DNA from: Paucibacter sp. PLA-PC-4
Lineage (GTDB): Bacteria > Pseudomonadota > Gammaproteobacteria > Burkholderiales > Burkholderiaceae_C
Direction: 5' to 3'
DNA length: 64,000 nucleotides
NCBI RefSeq assembly: GCF_026241155.1
Contig: NZ_JAPFGP010000018.1
Location: 1 to 64,000 of the forward strand
Part shown: piece after piece, positions 1-8,437 of the stretch
Position numbering within the stretch: the stretch's first letter is position 1
How the letters are laid out: every line of letters begins with the position of its first letter
The notes under the pieces: generated by a model
What the model was told of the DNA's origin: nothing
The model's input: the letters and a program-made list of their open reading frames with translations, nothing else
The model's database searches: none
Translations under genes and position numbers: made by a program

Positions 1-60
1 GGCTGTTCAGCCCACCATCACGCAATACGCTCCAATGGACACCTCGTGCGCGCCCAAACA

Positions 61-89
61 AAAGCGCTCCGAGAAACTCGGAGCGCTTT
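61..89 (-). terminator. Intrinsic terminator after lipA
   Basis: A perfect 13-bp inverted repeat (AAAGCGCTCCGAG / CTCGGAGCGCTTT) with a three-base loop. Read on the minus strand it is followed by a T-rich run, TTTTGTTTG. It lies about 90 bases past the lipA stop codon and most likely ends lipB-lipA transcription. The symmetric arms could also stop transcription arriving from the other side. Confidence 0.8.
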
Positions 90-179
90 GCTCTTGGCGC
101 CCTTCGCAGCCGTTTTGACACGGACTGCGTGGGCCGCCGTTTGCTTTTGCACTTCGCGGCCGGCGCGCCGGCCTGCTGG

Positions 180-1184
180 CTATTGCACTGCCGCAGCCGT
201 CTTCTCCGCCGCCGCATGAGCCTGCTCATCGGCATGGTAGCTGGAACGCACCATCGCGCCGACGGCCGCATGGCTGAAGCCCATCTTGTAGGCTTCTTCC
301 TCGATCATCTTGAAGGTATCGGGGTGCACATAGCGGCGCACCGGCAGGTGGTGGCCCGAGGGAGCCAGGTATTGCCCGACGGTCAGCATGTCGATGTTGT
401 GGGCGCGCATATCCCGCATTACCTGCAGGATCTCTTCATCGGTCTCACCCAGGCCCACCATGATGCCGCTCTTGGTCGGCACGCCGGGCACTTCCTCCTT
501 GAAGCGCTTCAGCAGATTCAGGCTGAACTGGTAGTCCGAACCGGGTCGAGCTTCTTTGTAGAGGCGCGGCGCAGTCTCCAGGTTGTGGTTCATCACGTCC
601 GGCGGCGCGGCCTTCAAAATATCCAGCGCACGGTCGGCGCGGCCACGGAAGTCGGGCACCAGCACCTCGATCTGGGTCGCCGGGCTCAGCTCGCGGACCT
701 TGGTGATGCACTCGGCAAAGTGGCCGGCACCGCCGTCTCGCAGGTCGTCACGGTCGACGCTGGTGATCACCACATACTTCAGCTTCAGCGCGGCAATGGT
801 CTTGGCCAGGTTCAGCGGCTCGTCGACATCGAGCGGATCGGGCCGGCCGTGGCCGACATCGCAGAAGGGGCAGCGACGCGTGCACTTGTCGCCCATGATC
901 ATGAAGGTGGCAGTGCCCTTGCCGAAGCACTCGCCGATATTCGGGCAGGAGGCTTCCTCGCAGACCGTGTGCAGCTTGTGCTCACGCAGGATCTGCTTGA
1001 TCTCGTAGAAGCGGGTGCTGGGTGATCCGGCCTTCACGCGGATCCAGTCGGGCTTCTTCAGCATTTCGCCGACCGGCACGATCTTGATCGGAATGCGTGC
1101 GGTCTTGGCTTGGGCCTTTTGCTTCGCGGTAGCGTCGTAATCGGCGGCGTCCTGCGCCTGGTGAATCACATTCTCGGTTGCCAT
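180..1184 (-). CDS. lipA: Lipoyl synthase
   Basis: Radical-SAM enzyme that inserts two sulfur atoms into the octanoyl chain on lipoyl domains of the 2-oxoacid dehydrogenases and the glycine cleavage H protein. At 334 residues it has the usual family length. The auxiliary cluster cysteines lie at about 75, 80 and 86 ([12 protein letters not shown]). The radical-SAM CxxxCxxC motif lies at 101, 105 and 108 (CTRRCPFC). The ATG at 1184 is chosen because the sequence MATENVIHQ is a normal N-terminus, while the in-frame upstream extension runs into lipB. It lies 17 bases after lipB on the same strand, so the two octanoylation and sulfuration steps are co-transcribed. Confidence 0.96.
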   Translation of the reverse strand: MATENVIHQAQDAADYDATAKQKAQAKTARIPIKIVPVGEMLKKPDWIRVKAGSPSTRFYEIKQILREHKLHTVCEEASCPNIGECFGKGTATFMIMGDKCTRRCPFCDVGHGRPDPLDVDEPLNLAKTIAALKLKYVVITSVDRDDLRDGGAGHFAECITKVRELSPATQIEVLVPDFRGRADRALDILKAAPPDVMNHNLETAPRLYKEARPGSDYQFSLNLLKRFKEEVPGVPTKSGIMVGLGETDEEILQVMRDMRAHNIDMLTVGQYLAPSGHHLPVRRYVHPDTFKMIEEEAYKMGFSHAAVGAMVRSSYHADEQAHAAAEKTAAAVQ

Positions 1185-1201
1185 GGCCTTAGCTCTTGTT
1201 A

Positions 1202-1870
1202 TCAGCGCGACAACTGGGCGGCAAGCCGCTCGCCGAAGCGCTGGGCCACCGTGGGCCAGTCCGTACAAACCCCGATTCTAGCGAGGTCGACCGTTTCGAG
1301 CCCCGCATAGCCGCAGGGATTGATGCCCAGGAAGGGCCGCAGGTCCATCGCCACATTGAGCGCGGCACCGTGGTAGGTGCAGTGTCGGCTGACCTTCAGC
1401 CCCAGCGCCGCGATCTTGCCCAGGCCCTTGAAGGGGTCCAGTGGGTCGACCGGGCCGGTCAGCGCGCCATGGGCGCCGGGGTCGTCGAGCCGCACATAGA
1501 TGCCCGGCGCGCCGCCAACGCGGTGGCCGGTGACGCCGAAGCTGGCCAGCGTCTGGATCAGCGCGGCTTCCAGCCGGAACACATATTCCTTGACAAAGAT
1601 GCCCAGGCGTTTCAAGTCCACCAGTGGATAGGCCACAACTTGGCCGGGGCCGTGATAGGTCACCTGGCCGCCACGATTCGTCTGCACGATCGGAATGTCG
1701 CCGGGGTTCAGCAGATGATCGGCCTTGCCAGCAAGGCCTTGCGTGTAAGTAGGTGCATGCTCACACAACCACAGCTCATCGTCGGTATCGGTGCCGCGCG
1801 CCTCGGTGAAGCCGCGCATCGCCTGCAAGGTGCTCTCGTAGTCCACCCGCCCCAGTGTTTTCACAATCAT
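1202..1870 (-). CDS. lipB: Octanoyltransferase LipB
   Basis: Transfers octanoyl groups from acyl carrier protein to lipoyl domains and supplies the substrate of LipA encoded just downstream. The 222-residue product carries the family signature [12 protein letters not shown] at about 66-77. The catalytic lysine is near 152 (GKIAALG) and the acyl-accepting cysteine near 186 (INPCGY). An insertion rich in G, D and P at about 129-149, just before the catalytic lysine, is a little longer than in enterobacterial LipB. The ATG at 1870 ([11 protein letters not shown]) is preferred. The in-frame extension up to 1960 has no family resemblance and approaches the divergent Sel1 gene. Confidence 0.95.
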   Translation of the reverse strand: MIVKTLGRVDYESTLQAMRGFTEARGTDTDDELWLCEHAPTYTQGLAGKADHLLNPGDIPIVQTNRGGQVTYHGPGQVVAYPLVDLKRLGIFVKEYVFRLEAALIQTLASFGVTGHRVGGAPGIYVRLDDPGAHGALTGPVDPLDPFKGLGKIAALGLKVSRHCTYHGAALNVAMDLRPFLGINPCGYAGLETVDLARIGVCTDWPTVAQRFGERLAAQLSR

Positions 1871-1962
1871 GCCCGCGATGGTAGCGCTGCCACCGTAAGG
1901 CCCCGGTGCTGCCAGGCGACTGCGCTTGATGTAGGGTTGCGTCCAGCCCTGGAGATTCACTC

Positions 1963-2595
1963 ATGCGACTCATCGCTGCCCTGGTGCTGGCCCTGATCGG
2001 GCCGGCTTATGCAACCACCCTGGATCAGGCCCTGGACGCCTACGAGCGCGGCGAGCTGGAGACGGCAGCCAAGGGCTTCACCGAGTTGTCGCACCAGGGC
2101 CTGCCGCTGGGCGACTACAACCTGGCGATGATGCATATCCGCAGCGAATTACCGCGGCCCGACCTGCCGGAGGCAAAACGCCTGCTGGAGCGCGCAGCGT
2201 CGCAGCGACTGGTGCGGGCCCAACTGGCGCTGGGTCAATGGCATGAGCAGGGGCTGCAGGGCAAGGCCGATCTGCGCGCCGCCGCACATTGGTACGGGCT
2301 GGCGGCGGCCTCGGGCAGCGTGGACGGCCAAGTACAGCTGGCCACCGCCTATTACCTTGGCCGCGGCCTGGCCAAAAACATGGCCCAGGCCGCGCACTGG
2401 TATCGCGAGGCGGCCAAGGCCGGCGATGTCGGCGCGCAATACCTGATTGCGTCGATGTACGAGAAGGGTCTGGGGGTGAGCGCCGATCTGCGGCTGGCGC
2501 GCTACTGGTACGACATTGCCGCGCGCAATGGCGACGAAGCGGCGCCGGCCAAGCTCAAAGAACTCGATCAGCGCCTGGCCGCCAAGCCCGCTTAG
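1963..2595 (+). CDS. Secreted Sel1/TPR-like repeat protein
   Basis: A 210-residue protein with a short cleavable signal peptide (MRLIAALVLALIGPAYA). The rest is Sel1-like repeats: units such as AAHWYGLAAASGSVDGQVQL and AAHWYREAAKAGDVGAQYLI recur with about 36-residue spacing, and a further unit carries LARYWYDIAARNGDE. Such repeats are solenoid protein-protein interaction scaffolds, usually in the periplasm. No catalytic motif is visible, so the partner is unknown. It lies on the plus strand between lipB and ybeD, interrupting the minus-strand order seen in other Proteobacteria. The only link to lipoylation is position. Confidence 0.85.
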   Translation: MRLIAALVLALIGPAYATTLDQALDAYERGELETAAKGFTELSHQGLPLGDYNLAMMHIRSELPRPDLPEAKRLLERAASQRLVRAQLALGQWHEQGLQGKADLRAAAHWYGLAAASGSVDGQVQLATAYYLGRGLAKNMAQAAHWYREAAKAGDVGAQYLIASMYEKGLGVSADLRLARYWYDIAARNGDEAAPAKLKELDQRLAAKPA

Positions 2596-2632
2596 TCGGT
2601 CGAGAACAGAGCTATGGTTTGCGCCGCAATGT

Positions 2633-2920
2633 CTAAAGAACCACCTTCACCATCGGGTGCGTGGTCAGTGTCCGATACAGCTCATCGAGCTGCTCACGGC
2701 TGGTGGCGGTGACGGTGATCGTCAGTCCGAGATAGTTGCCACCCTTGCTGGGACGCTGCTCAACGGAGGCTGCATCGAATTCGGGGTCAAAGTTCTTCGC
2801 CACCATGACGATGGCCTCGACAAAGCCCTCGACATGGGCCCCCATCACCTTGATCGGAAAGCGCGAGGGGTACTCGATCAGCGACTGCTCGGGCGGGATG
2901 TCGGGCGGGGTGAAACTCAT
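2633..2920 (-). CDS. ybeD: YbeD-like DUF493 protein
   Basis: A 95-residue small protein of the DUF493/YbeD family, which has an ACT-like ferredoxin fold. The family pattern is IEYPSRFPIKVMG near the N-terminus and a C-terminal LTTHPMVKVVL. Biochemical function is not established. In Escherichia coli the gene sits between dacA and lipB, and the same neighbourhood (dacA, a transaminase, ybeD, then lipB-lipA) is seen here, which supports the call. It begins 14 bases after the transaminase gene and is probably in the same transcript. Confidence 0.88.
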   Translation of the reverse strand: MSFTPPDIPPEQSLIEYPSRFPIKVMGAHVEGFVEAIVMVAKNFDPEFDAASVEQRPSKGGNYLGLTITVTATSREQLDELYRTLTTHPMVKVVL

Positions 2921-2934
2921 GATTGCGGCTCTTG

Positions 2935-3810
2935 TCAGATCGATTGCAATTGCTTGGCGCGCTGGTAGGCCTCGTACAGGCGGGCGTAGACCGGCCCGGG
3001 CTTGCCGCGCAGCGCGCCATGACCGACCGGCTCATGGTCCAGGGTCGTCACGGGCAGCACTTCCTTGGTGGCCGAGCTGAGGATGATCTCGTCGGCGGCG
3101 AAGACCTCGGCTTCGGAGATCGGGCGCAGGTTGTAGCCGATGCCGCAATCCTCGCAGAGCTCGCGCAGCAGTTCTACGCGGATGCCCTCCAGCACCTGCT
3201 CACTCTTGGGCACGCCCAAGAGCGCACCTTCCTTGACGATCCAGACATTCGAGGAAGAGGCTTCGGTCAGGTGGCCGTCGCGGAACATGATGGTCTCCAG
3301 CGCGCCCTGGTCGGCAGAGATCTGGCGCGCCAGCACATTACCCAGCAGCGAGGTGCTCTTGATGTCACCGCGCTCCCAGCGGAAGTCACGGGCCGACAAG
3401 CAGGCCACGCCGTGATGGCGCTCCTCGGCCGACACCAGCTTGGCCGGCGCGCTGTAGGAGAAGGCGGTGGGCGCGGTGTCCTTGGGCATCACATGATTAC
3501 GCGGCGCGACGCCACGGGTGATCTGCAGGTACAGCCACTGGTCGTCGGCATCGACCGACGCAATCAGCTGCCGTCCCACCGCCAGCCATTCGGCGCGGGT
3601 GAGCGGGTTCTCGATGCGCAGCTTGGAGAGGCTGCGGTCCAGCCGGTCCATATGCGAGTCAAAGCGGAACAGCCGCCGGCCATAGACCGGCACCATCTCG
3701 TAGACGCCATCGCCGAAGATGAAGCCGCGATCCATCACCGAGATCTTGGCCTCGGCCAGCGGCGTGTACTCACCATTCAAATAACAGCGGACTTCGGGCA
3801 GTGCGTGCAT
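2935..3810 (-). CDS. dat: D-amino-acid transaminase (class IV)
   Basis: PLP-dependent fold-type IV aminotransferase, 291 residues. The likely role is interconversion of D-alanine and D-glutamate, precursors of peptidoglycan. The catalytic lysine is near 151 (RGDIKSTSLLGNV), and the phosphate-binding region TEASSSNVWIV follows the FRDGHL turn. The family N-terminus YLNGEYTPLAEAKISVMDRG is intact. Class IV also includes branched-chain aminotransferase and aminodeoxychorismate lyase. D-alanine transaminase is preferred because of the IKSTSLL context and the adjacent D-alanyl-D-alanine carboxypeptidase gene. It is transcribed between dacA and ybeD. Confidence 0.85.
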   Translation of the reverse strand: MHALPEVRCYLNGEYTPLAEAKISVMDRGFIFGDGVYEMVPVYGRRLFRFDSHMDRLDRSLSKLRIENPLTRAEWLAVGRQLIASVDADDQWLYLQITRGVAPRNHVMPKDTAPTAFSYSAPAKLVSAEERHHGVACLSARDFRWERGDIKSTSLLGNVLARQISADQGALETIMFRDGHLTEASSSNVWIVKEGALLGVPKSEQVLEGIRVELLRELCEDCGIGYNLRPISEAEVFAADEIILSSATKEVLPVTTLDHEPVGHGALRGKPGPVYARLYEAYQRAKQLQSI

Positions 3811-3848
3811 TGCGTTCTCCTCGGACCCATCAAGAGCTTACGCCCGAA

Positions 3849-4997
3849 TCACTTGATCCAGAGCCGGATTGCGTCCCAGGCGCGGCCGAAGATGCCGGCC
3901 AGCGGCACCTCCTGCTGCACCACCAGCGGCACCTCGGCAACTGGCGTGCCGGCGGCGGTCATCACCTTCAGCGTGCCGACGCGCTGGCCCTTGGCCAGCG
4001 GCGCGACTAGCGGGTCGGTGCGTTCGACCTTGGTCTGCAGCTTGCCGCCCTCACCGCGCGGCACCGCAATGAAAACCGCGCCCGCCGCACCCAGCTTGGC
4101 CTCGGGTACGGCGCCCTTCCAGACCGGCACGGTAGAGACAGCCTGGTCCTTGTCAAACAGGCGCACCGCGTCATAGGCCGAGTAGCCCCAGTTCAGCAGC
4201 TTCTGGCTTTCGCTGGCGCGGGCCTGCATCGAGGCCGTGCCCATCACGACGCTGATCAGGCGGCGCTTACCGTTCGGGAACTCGCGCTGAGCGCTGGTGA
4301 CCAGGCAATAGCCGGCCGCCTCGGTGTAGCCGGTCTTCAGGCCGTCGACACTGGGATCGCGGCCCAGCAGCAGATTGCGGTTGGGCTGGCGAATCTTGTT
4401 GTAGGTGTACTCGCGCTGAGAATAGTAGCCGTAGTACTCGGGGAAGTCGCGGATCAGGCTGGCGGCGATCACCGACAGATCGCGCGCGCTGCTCTTGTGG
4501 CCCGGCTCGGTCATACCGGTGACGTTCTTGAACTCGGTGTTCTTCAAGCCCCAGGCCTGGGCCTGGCGATTCATCATCGCAACGAACTGCTCGACCGTGC
4601 CGCCCACGCCCTCAGCCAGCGCCACCGATGCGTCGTTTCCCGACTGGATGATCATGCCGCGCAGCAGTTCGTCGACCTTGGGCGTCATCGTCGTGTCGAT
4701 GAACATCAGCGAGGGATCGCCCTTGCGCTCGTCCCAGGCACGCTGGGACACCGTCAACGTCTGCTCCAGCGTCAGGCGCTTTTCCTTCAGCGCGCTGAAG
4801 ACGATATAGGCTGTCATCAGCTTAGTCAGCGAGGCCGGGTCTTGCGGTTGGTCGGCTTCGCGCTCGGCCAGCACCTTGTTGGCAGTGACGTCGAACAGGA
4901 TGAAATTGCGCGCAGCAATCTCGGGTGGCTGCGGCGCCTGGGCCAAGGTATTGAGGGCGCTGGCGGCGGCCAGCACGAAGGCAATCAATCGCTTCAT
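3849..4997 (-). CDS. dacA: D-alanyl-D-alanine carboxypeptidase (PBP5/6 type)
   Basis: Penicillin-binding DD-carboxypeptidase that trims the terminal D-alanine from peptidoglycan stem peptides in the periplasm. The 382-residue product has a signal peptide ending in ALNTLAQA. All three active-site motifs are present: SLTK at 56-59, SGN at 119-121 and KTG at 221-223. A C-terminal beta domain follows, and the last residues (GRAWDAIRLWIK) form the amphipathic helix that anchors PBP5 to the inner membrane. The ATG at 4997 is chosen because it begins the signal peptide; the longer in-frame extension overlaps the upstream hydrolase. Confidence 0.95.
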   Translation of the reverse strand: MKRLIAFVLAAASALNTLAQAPQPPEIAARNFILFDVTANKVLAEREADQPQDPASLTKLMTAYIVFSALKEKRLTLEQTLTVSQRAWDERKGDPSLMFIDTTMTPKVDELLRGMIIQSGNDASVALAEGVGGTVEQFVAMMNRQAQAWGLKNTEFKNVTGMTEPGHKSSARDLSVIAASLIRDFPEYYGYYSQREYTYNKIRQPNRNLLLGRDPSVDGLKTGYTEAAGYCLVTSAQREFPNGKRRLISVVMGTASMQARASESQKLLNWGYSAYDAVRLFDKDQAVSTVPVWKGAVPEAKLGAAGAVFIAVPRGEGGKLQTKVERTDPLVAPLAKGQRVGTLKVMTAAGTPVAEVPLVVQQEVPLAGIFGRAWDAIRLWIK

Positions 4998-5026
4998 CGG
5001 AACAGGGTCTCGGGGAAAGTGGCGGC

Positions 5027-5644
5027 TCAGGCAGGGTGCCAGCCGCGCAGAACAATGTCCTTGAGCAGCGGCAGCTGCCCATGGAAGAAATGGCCGACAC
5101 CGGGCACGACGGTGACCGGTAGCGCCTGCGGCCGCGCCCAGTCGAGCACGGCAGCCAGCGGCACAACATCGTCGGCCTCGCCATGGATTACCAGGGTGTC
5201 GGCCGGCACCGGCGCAGTATCGAAACGGCTGGTGGCAGGGCCAACCAGACACAGACGCTCGGCGGAGGCCTCCAGGCGGCGCGCCGCCTGCGAGGCAACG
5301 AAGCCGCCGAAGGAGAAGCCGGCCAACGCAAGCGGCAGTGCTGCGTCGCGGGCGTGGGCGATCACGGCCAGCGCATCGTCTACCTCGCCACGCCCCTCGT
5401 CCCAGGCGCCGGCCGAGCGACCGATGCCACGGAAGTTGAAGCGCACCGCGCGGTAGCCCAGCTGCACAAAGGCACGCGCCAGCGTCTGCACCACCTTATT
5501 GTCCATCGTGCCACCCTGCGTCGGGTTCGGATGGCAGATCACCGCGACGCCGCGCAAGACCTGCCCCTCGGGCGGCAGGTCCACCGCACACTCAATCTCA
5601 CCGGCCGGGCCGGTGATCAACAGCTTCTCGGTTCGCGAATTCAT
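5027..5644 (-). CDS. Alpha/beta hydrolase
   Basis: A 205-residue serine hydrolase of the compact cytoplasmic type. It shows HPNPTQGGTMDNKVV near the oxyanion region, the nucleophile elbow GFSFGG, the acid in HGEADDVVP, and the catalytic histidine in PGVGHFFHG near the C-terminus. This pattern matches small dienelactone-hydrolase-like proteins common in Burkholderiales. The substrate is not deducible. The ATG at 5644 (MNSRTEKLL) is used; sequence further upstream belongs to the neighbouring ferredoxin gene, whose stop lies 4 bases away. The two are probably co-transcribed. Confidence 0.85.
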   Translation of the reverse strand: MNSRTEKLLITGPAGEIECAVDLPPEGQVLRGVAVICHPNPTQGGTMDNKVVQTLARAFVQLGYRAVRFNFRGIGRSAGAWDEGRGEVDDALAVIAHARDAALPLALAGFSFGGFVASQAARRLEASAERLCLVGPATSRFDTAPVPADTLVIHGEADDVVPLAAVLDWARPQALPVTVVPGVGHFFHGQLPLLKDIVLRGWHPA

Positions 5645-5648
5645 CGAT

Positions 5649-5975
5649 TCAGCGCCCGACGTTGTCCGGCAGCACCAGTCGCTCAACCACCCGACCCTGC
5701 TGCAGATGCTGCTCGACGATCTCGTCGATATCGCTGGCATCGACATAGCTGTACCAGACGGCGTCCGGATAGACCACAGCCACCGGGCCGCCGGCGCAGC
5801 GGTCCAGGCAGCCGGCCTTGTTGACGCGCACGCCACCGGGGCCGGCCAGGCCCAAGGCCTTAACCCTGGACTTGCAGTGATCGAAACCGGCCTGCGCACC
5901 ATGCTGGGCGCAGGCGTTATCGCCGCTGTCGCGCTGGTTCAGGCAGAAGAAGATGTGGCGCTGGAAATAGCTCAT
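5649..5975 (-). CDS. Thioredoxin-like [2Fe-2S] ferredoxin
   Basis: A 108-residue protein of the thioredoxin-fold ferredoxin family. Likely cluster ligands are Cys11 (IFFCLNQR), Cys22 (NACAQ), Cys56 and Cys60 (AGCLDRCAGGP); an extra Cys34 is present. Related domains occur in NuoE and stand-alone ferredoxins, and probably act in electron transfer or cluster sensing. The partner enzyme is unknown. The gene directly precedes the alpha/beta hydrolase gene, but a functional link is not established. Confidence 0.85.
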   Translation of the reverse strand: MSYFQRHIFFCLNQRDSGDNACAQHGAQAGFDHCKSRVKALGLAGPGGVRVNKAGCLDRCAGGPVAVVYPDAVWYSYVDASDIDEIVEQHLQQGRVVERLVLPDNVGR

Positions 5976-5999
5976 AACCAGATTGTAGGCAGTGCGGGT

Positions 6000-7151
6000 T
6001 TATCCCGTGCCTGATGCGCGGACTTCGCGCCGCGCCAACAGCGCCAGCAACCATGCCAGCACGCCGAATGGCCAGAGCCAGCCAACCCATTGCGCCAGGC
6101 CGTAGAAGCTGATGAATCGGCCCTGCTCCCAGGCTTGCAGGCTTTGCGCCAGATAGGGATCGGTGGGCGCCTCGCTGACCATCGCGATCAGCGCGCTGGT
6201 GACGACCAGGCCCCAGGCCGCGCAGGCACGGCGCGAGAACGCGCACAGGATGCAGGCCAGCCCCAGGCCCAGCGCCAGCCCCGGCCAGGTGCTCAGAGTC
6301 AGCCAGGCCCAAGCATGCTGGGGGCCAAAATTCAGCGCGGTCGATAAGGCCGTGCTAAGCACGCCCAGCGCGGCCGCGCCGAACACCAGGGCCAGGCGTT
6401 GCCAGCCGGGTCGTGCCACCGACAGGGCCAGCAGGCAGGGCGCCAGCAAGCCCAAAGCAATCGTGATGCCTTCGAGGCCCGGCGGCAGTGCCCGCTGCAG
6501 CGCTGGCTCGGCCAGCTCATCCCATTGCAGCGCCCAGGGCGTACCTTCCAACAGGCTGGCTGCGAGTTCCTGCAGCCGTGGCAAGACCTGGCCCAAGCCC
6601 AAAGGTACCGGCGCCGGGAACAGCAGGGCCACCGGCCAGAGTGCCAGCAAGGCCAGCGCACCAGCGCTGTGCGGCACAAACCAGTGCTCGCGCCGGCCCT
6701 GCCAACGGGTCAGGCCGCCGGCGATGTAGAGCACCAAGCCCAGCAACAGACCGACCGCCGCGCCCGCGCTATTGAGCAGCCAGTCCACCATCGAGGGCAC
6801 CCGCCGCGGCAGGAAGTACTGCAGACTCTCCATGCCGAAGGAGAGCAAAGGCGGCAACAGCAGGCCCAGCAGCAGACAGCGGGGCAGCCGCAGACCGCTG
6901 CGCACGGCGGCGGCAAACACAAGCAGACCCAGCGGCATATAGCCCAGCAGATTGGCGTGAACATCGAAGCCGCCCCAGTACTTGGGCCAGGGCAGACCGA
7001 TCAGCCCCCAGGCATCGACGGTCGGCGGCAGAGTCCAGGGCCAGAACGGATAGAGGCTGGCGTAGACCACCAAACCTGCATAGGCCAGGGCCAGCAGCGT
7101 GGCGGAACTGCGGCGGCGCGGCAGCGGCTGCGGCAGCCAGCGCGCCATCAT
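6000..7151 (-). CDS. VanZ-like multi-spanning membrane protein
   Basis: A 383-residue hydrophobic protein with roughly nine membrane segments. The N-terminal part contains the VanZ-like pattern YASLYPFWPW, then DVHANLLGYMPLG, and a loop with SFGMESLQYFLPRRVPSMVD ahead of another helix. The C-terminal half is further helices without a recognised domain. VanZ proteins give low-level teicoplanin resistance in some Gram-positives, but the function in Proteobacteria is unknown. The start ATG overlaps the hemJ stop codon by one base (TGATG), which indicates translational coupling. Confidence 0.8.
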   Translation of the reverse strand: MMARWLPQPLPRRRSSATLLALAYAGLVVYASLYPFWPWTLPPTVDAWGLIGLPWPKYWGGFDVHANLLGYMPLGLLVFAAAVRSGLRLPRCLLLGLLLPPLLSFGMESLQYFLPRRVPSMVDWLLNSAGAAVGLLLGLVLYIAGGLTRWQGRREHWFVPHSAGALALLALWPVALLFPAPVPLGLGQVLPRLQELAASLLEGTPWALQWDELAEPALQRALPPGLEGITIALGLLAPCLLALSVARPGWQRLALVFGAAALGVLSTALSTALNFGPQHAWAWLTLSTWPGLALGLGLACILCAFSRRACAAWGLVVTSALIAMVSEAPTDPYLAQSLQAWEQGRFISFYGLAQWVGWLWPFGVLAWLLALLARREVRASGTG

Positions 7152-7579
7152 CAGAAGGGCTTGACCACCACCAGGATCACGATGGCGGCAAAGATAAGGA
7201 CGGAGACCTCGTTGAACACGCGGAACCAGCGATGGCTGCGCTTGTTGGCCATCTGCTCGAAGCGGCGCAGCTGAGCACGGCAGACATGGTGGTAGCCGAC
7301 GGCCAACAGCACCAGGCTCAGCTTGGCATGCATCCAGCCATTGCCGGGGCCGCGGCCGATGCCGTAGTACAGCCACAGCACCAGGCCTAGTGCCAGGGCC
7401 GGGATCATCAGCAGGCTCATGAACTTGTAGAGCTTGTGCCCCATCAGCAGCAGGCGTTCGCGCTCGGCATGGCTATCGGAGGGCACCATGGCCAGGTTGA
7501 CGAACAGCCTGGGCATATAAAACAGGCCGGCGAACCAGGCGGCCACGAAGACAATGTGAAAGGCTTTGATCCAGAGCAT
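7151..7579 (-). CDS. hemJ: Protoporphyrinogen IX oxidase HemJ
   Basis: Four-helix membrane protein of the HemJ/CopD-like family that oxidises protoporphyrinogen IX to protoporphyrin IX, the penultimate step of haem synthesis. It has 142 residues, the usual length. The N-terminus MLWIKAFHIVFVAAWFAGLF contains the conserved histidine (His8) implicated in haem binding, and the conserved lysine lies in WMHAKLSLV. The ATG at 7579 is chosen because the upstream extension runs into the group II intron region. hemB, for an earlier step of the same pathway, lies about 1 kb away on the other strand. Confidence 0.88.
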   Translation of the reverse strand: MLWIKAFHIVFVAAWFAGLFYMPRLFVNLAMVPSDSHAERERLLLMGHKLYKFMSLLMIPALALGLVLWLYYGIGRGPGNGWMHAKLSLVLLAVGYHHVCRAQLRRFEQMANKRSHRWFRVFNEVSVLIFAAIVILVVVKPF

Positions 7580-7652
7580 CAAGCCATCATACGGCCCGAG
7601 TCCGGCGGGCCCCTCTTGCGCGGACTGCAGAGTTGCAAGCAAAAACCGCAGA

Positions 7653-8322
7653 ATCGGGTAGGACGAGGGGGTCCCCCCTTCCGTCCTCCAACACCACCGC
7701 ACGTGCCGCTCGGCATATGGCGGTTGCTGCCTACTGGGGCAAGGTGCCCAGTGAGCTGGGTTTGGTTCCTCATGTCGCCTGGCGTGCATGGAGCATCCAT
7801 CGCATCGAGACTTCTAGCCTCAACGCAGCGGTTGGCGTGGCTGCTGGCCCGTGCCAAACTCTTGCCTTGCAATGCCAGAGCGCACGCGTGACGATCCACT
7901 CATGACAGGTTCGGCCCTTCGCCGCTGCGGCTCCCAGCGGCACACTACGAGCTGTGCAGACCCCTGCCAACCCAACCCGTCGCCTTTCGACGCCGGCAAG
8001 CCCTCTCAGTCAAGCTGGCAGGACTCCCAGGGTAAGACGCGCGACCTTCACTACATACCCCCGCCGGATCGACTTGCTTGCCATCCGGATGATCTCGGGC
8101 TTCAGGTTTCTTGGCACCCTCGCCCAGACGAGCCTGCCGCATGTGCGGTTCCTGTTCGTCGGGCCACAGCTTTGCATAAAGCTTCCTTCAGAATCCACCT
8201 CGCGGCGCGCACCCTCGCAGTTCGGCTCACGGTTCCCATCATCAAGGTCCGTAGGGGACTTTCACCCCCAAGTCATCCAGCTCACCGTCACGGCGAGCTG
8301 GGCAGCGCCAGGACTGGCGCAC
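7653..8322 (-). mobile_element. ORF-less group II intron (class C-like)
   Basis: A 670-bp stretch with no supported gene that has group II intron ends on the minus strand. The 5' end at 8322 reads GTGCGCC, matching GUGYG. Conserved-looking domain I segments follow, including GGATGATGGGAACCGTGAG and GGGGGTGAAAGTCCCC. A domain V-like hairpin lies at about 7692-7725 (ACCGC, capped stem TGCC/GGCA, GCGGT). A domain VI stem follows, GGACG / CGTCC, with an unpaired branch-point adenosine at 7659, seven bases from the 3' end CCCGAT at 7653. No reverse transcriptase is encoded, so it needs help in trans or is inactive. The 5' end directly abuts an intrinsic terminator, the preferred site of class C introns. 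Confidence 0.75.
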
Positions 8323-8323
8323 C

Positions 8324-8352
8324 AAAAAAAAACCCCGGCTAAAGAGCCGGGG
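8324..8352 (-). terminator. Intrinsic terminator, group II intron target
   Basis: A perfect 8-bp stem, CCCCGGCT / AGCCGGGG, with a four-base loop. On the minus strand nine consecutive T follow, then a single G and the intron 5' end. There is no protein gene on the minus strand directly upstream, so this terminator probably ends a small RNA. Confidence 0.85.
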
Positions 8353-8437
8353 TTGGAAAGCCTTTTCGCTGTCATCACGTCAAGGCTCCTGCTCAGGGAG
8401 GAAAAGCAGGGGACGACCACCTTGCGGCTATCATCCG
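8326..8437 (-). ncRNA. Candidate small RNA divergent from hemB
   Basis: About 110 bases on the minus strand between a possible -10 box (TAAAAT, 8449-8444) and a strong terminator. The stretch can form a GCGG/CCGC hairpin and then a CCTGCT/AGCAGG hairpin whose loop holds TTTCCTCCCTG. That loop is complementary to Shine-Dalgarno sequences and is typical of Hfq- or anti-SD-type regulatory RNAs. A 7-bp palindrome pair, CTCTACG/CGTAGAG, lies just upstream at 8471-8492. No good -35 box was found. A conserved hemB-upstream RNA motif has been described in Burkholderia, but whether this is the same could not be compared. Confidence 0.35.

Noticed and set aside
2923-4176. Plus-strand open frame of 417 codons
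   Set aside because: Antisense to the transaminase and dacA genes; GC-skewed shadow with no family resemblance.
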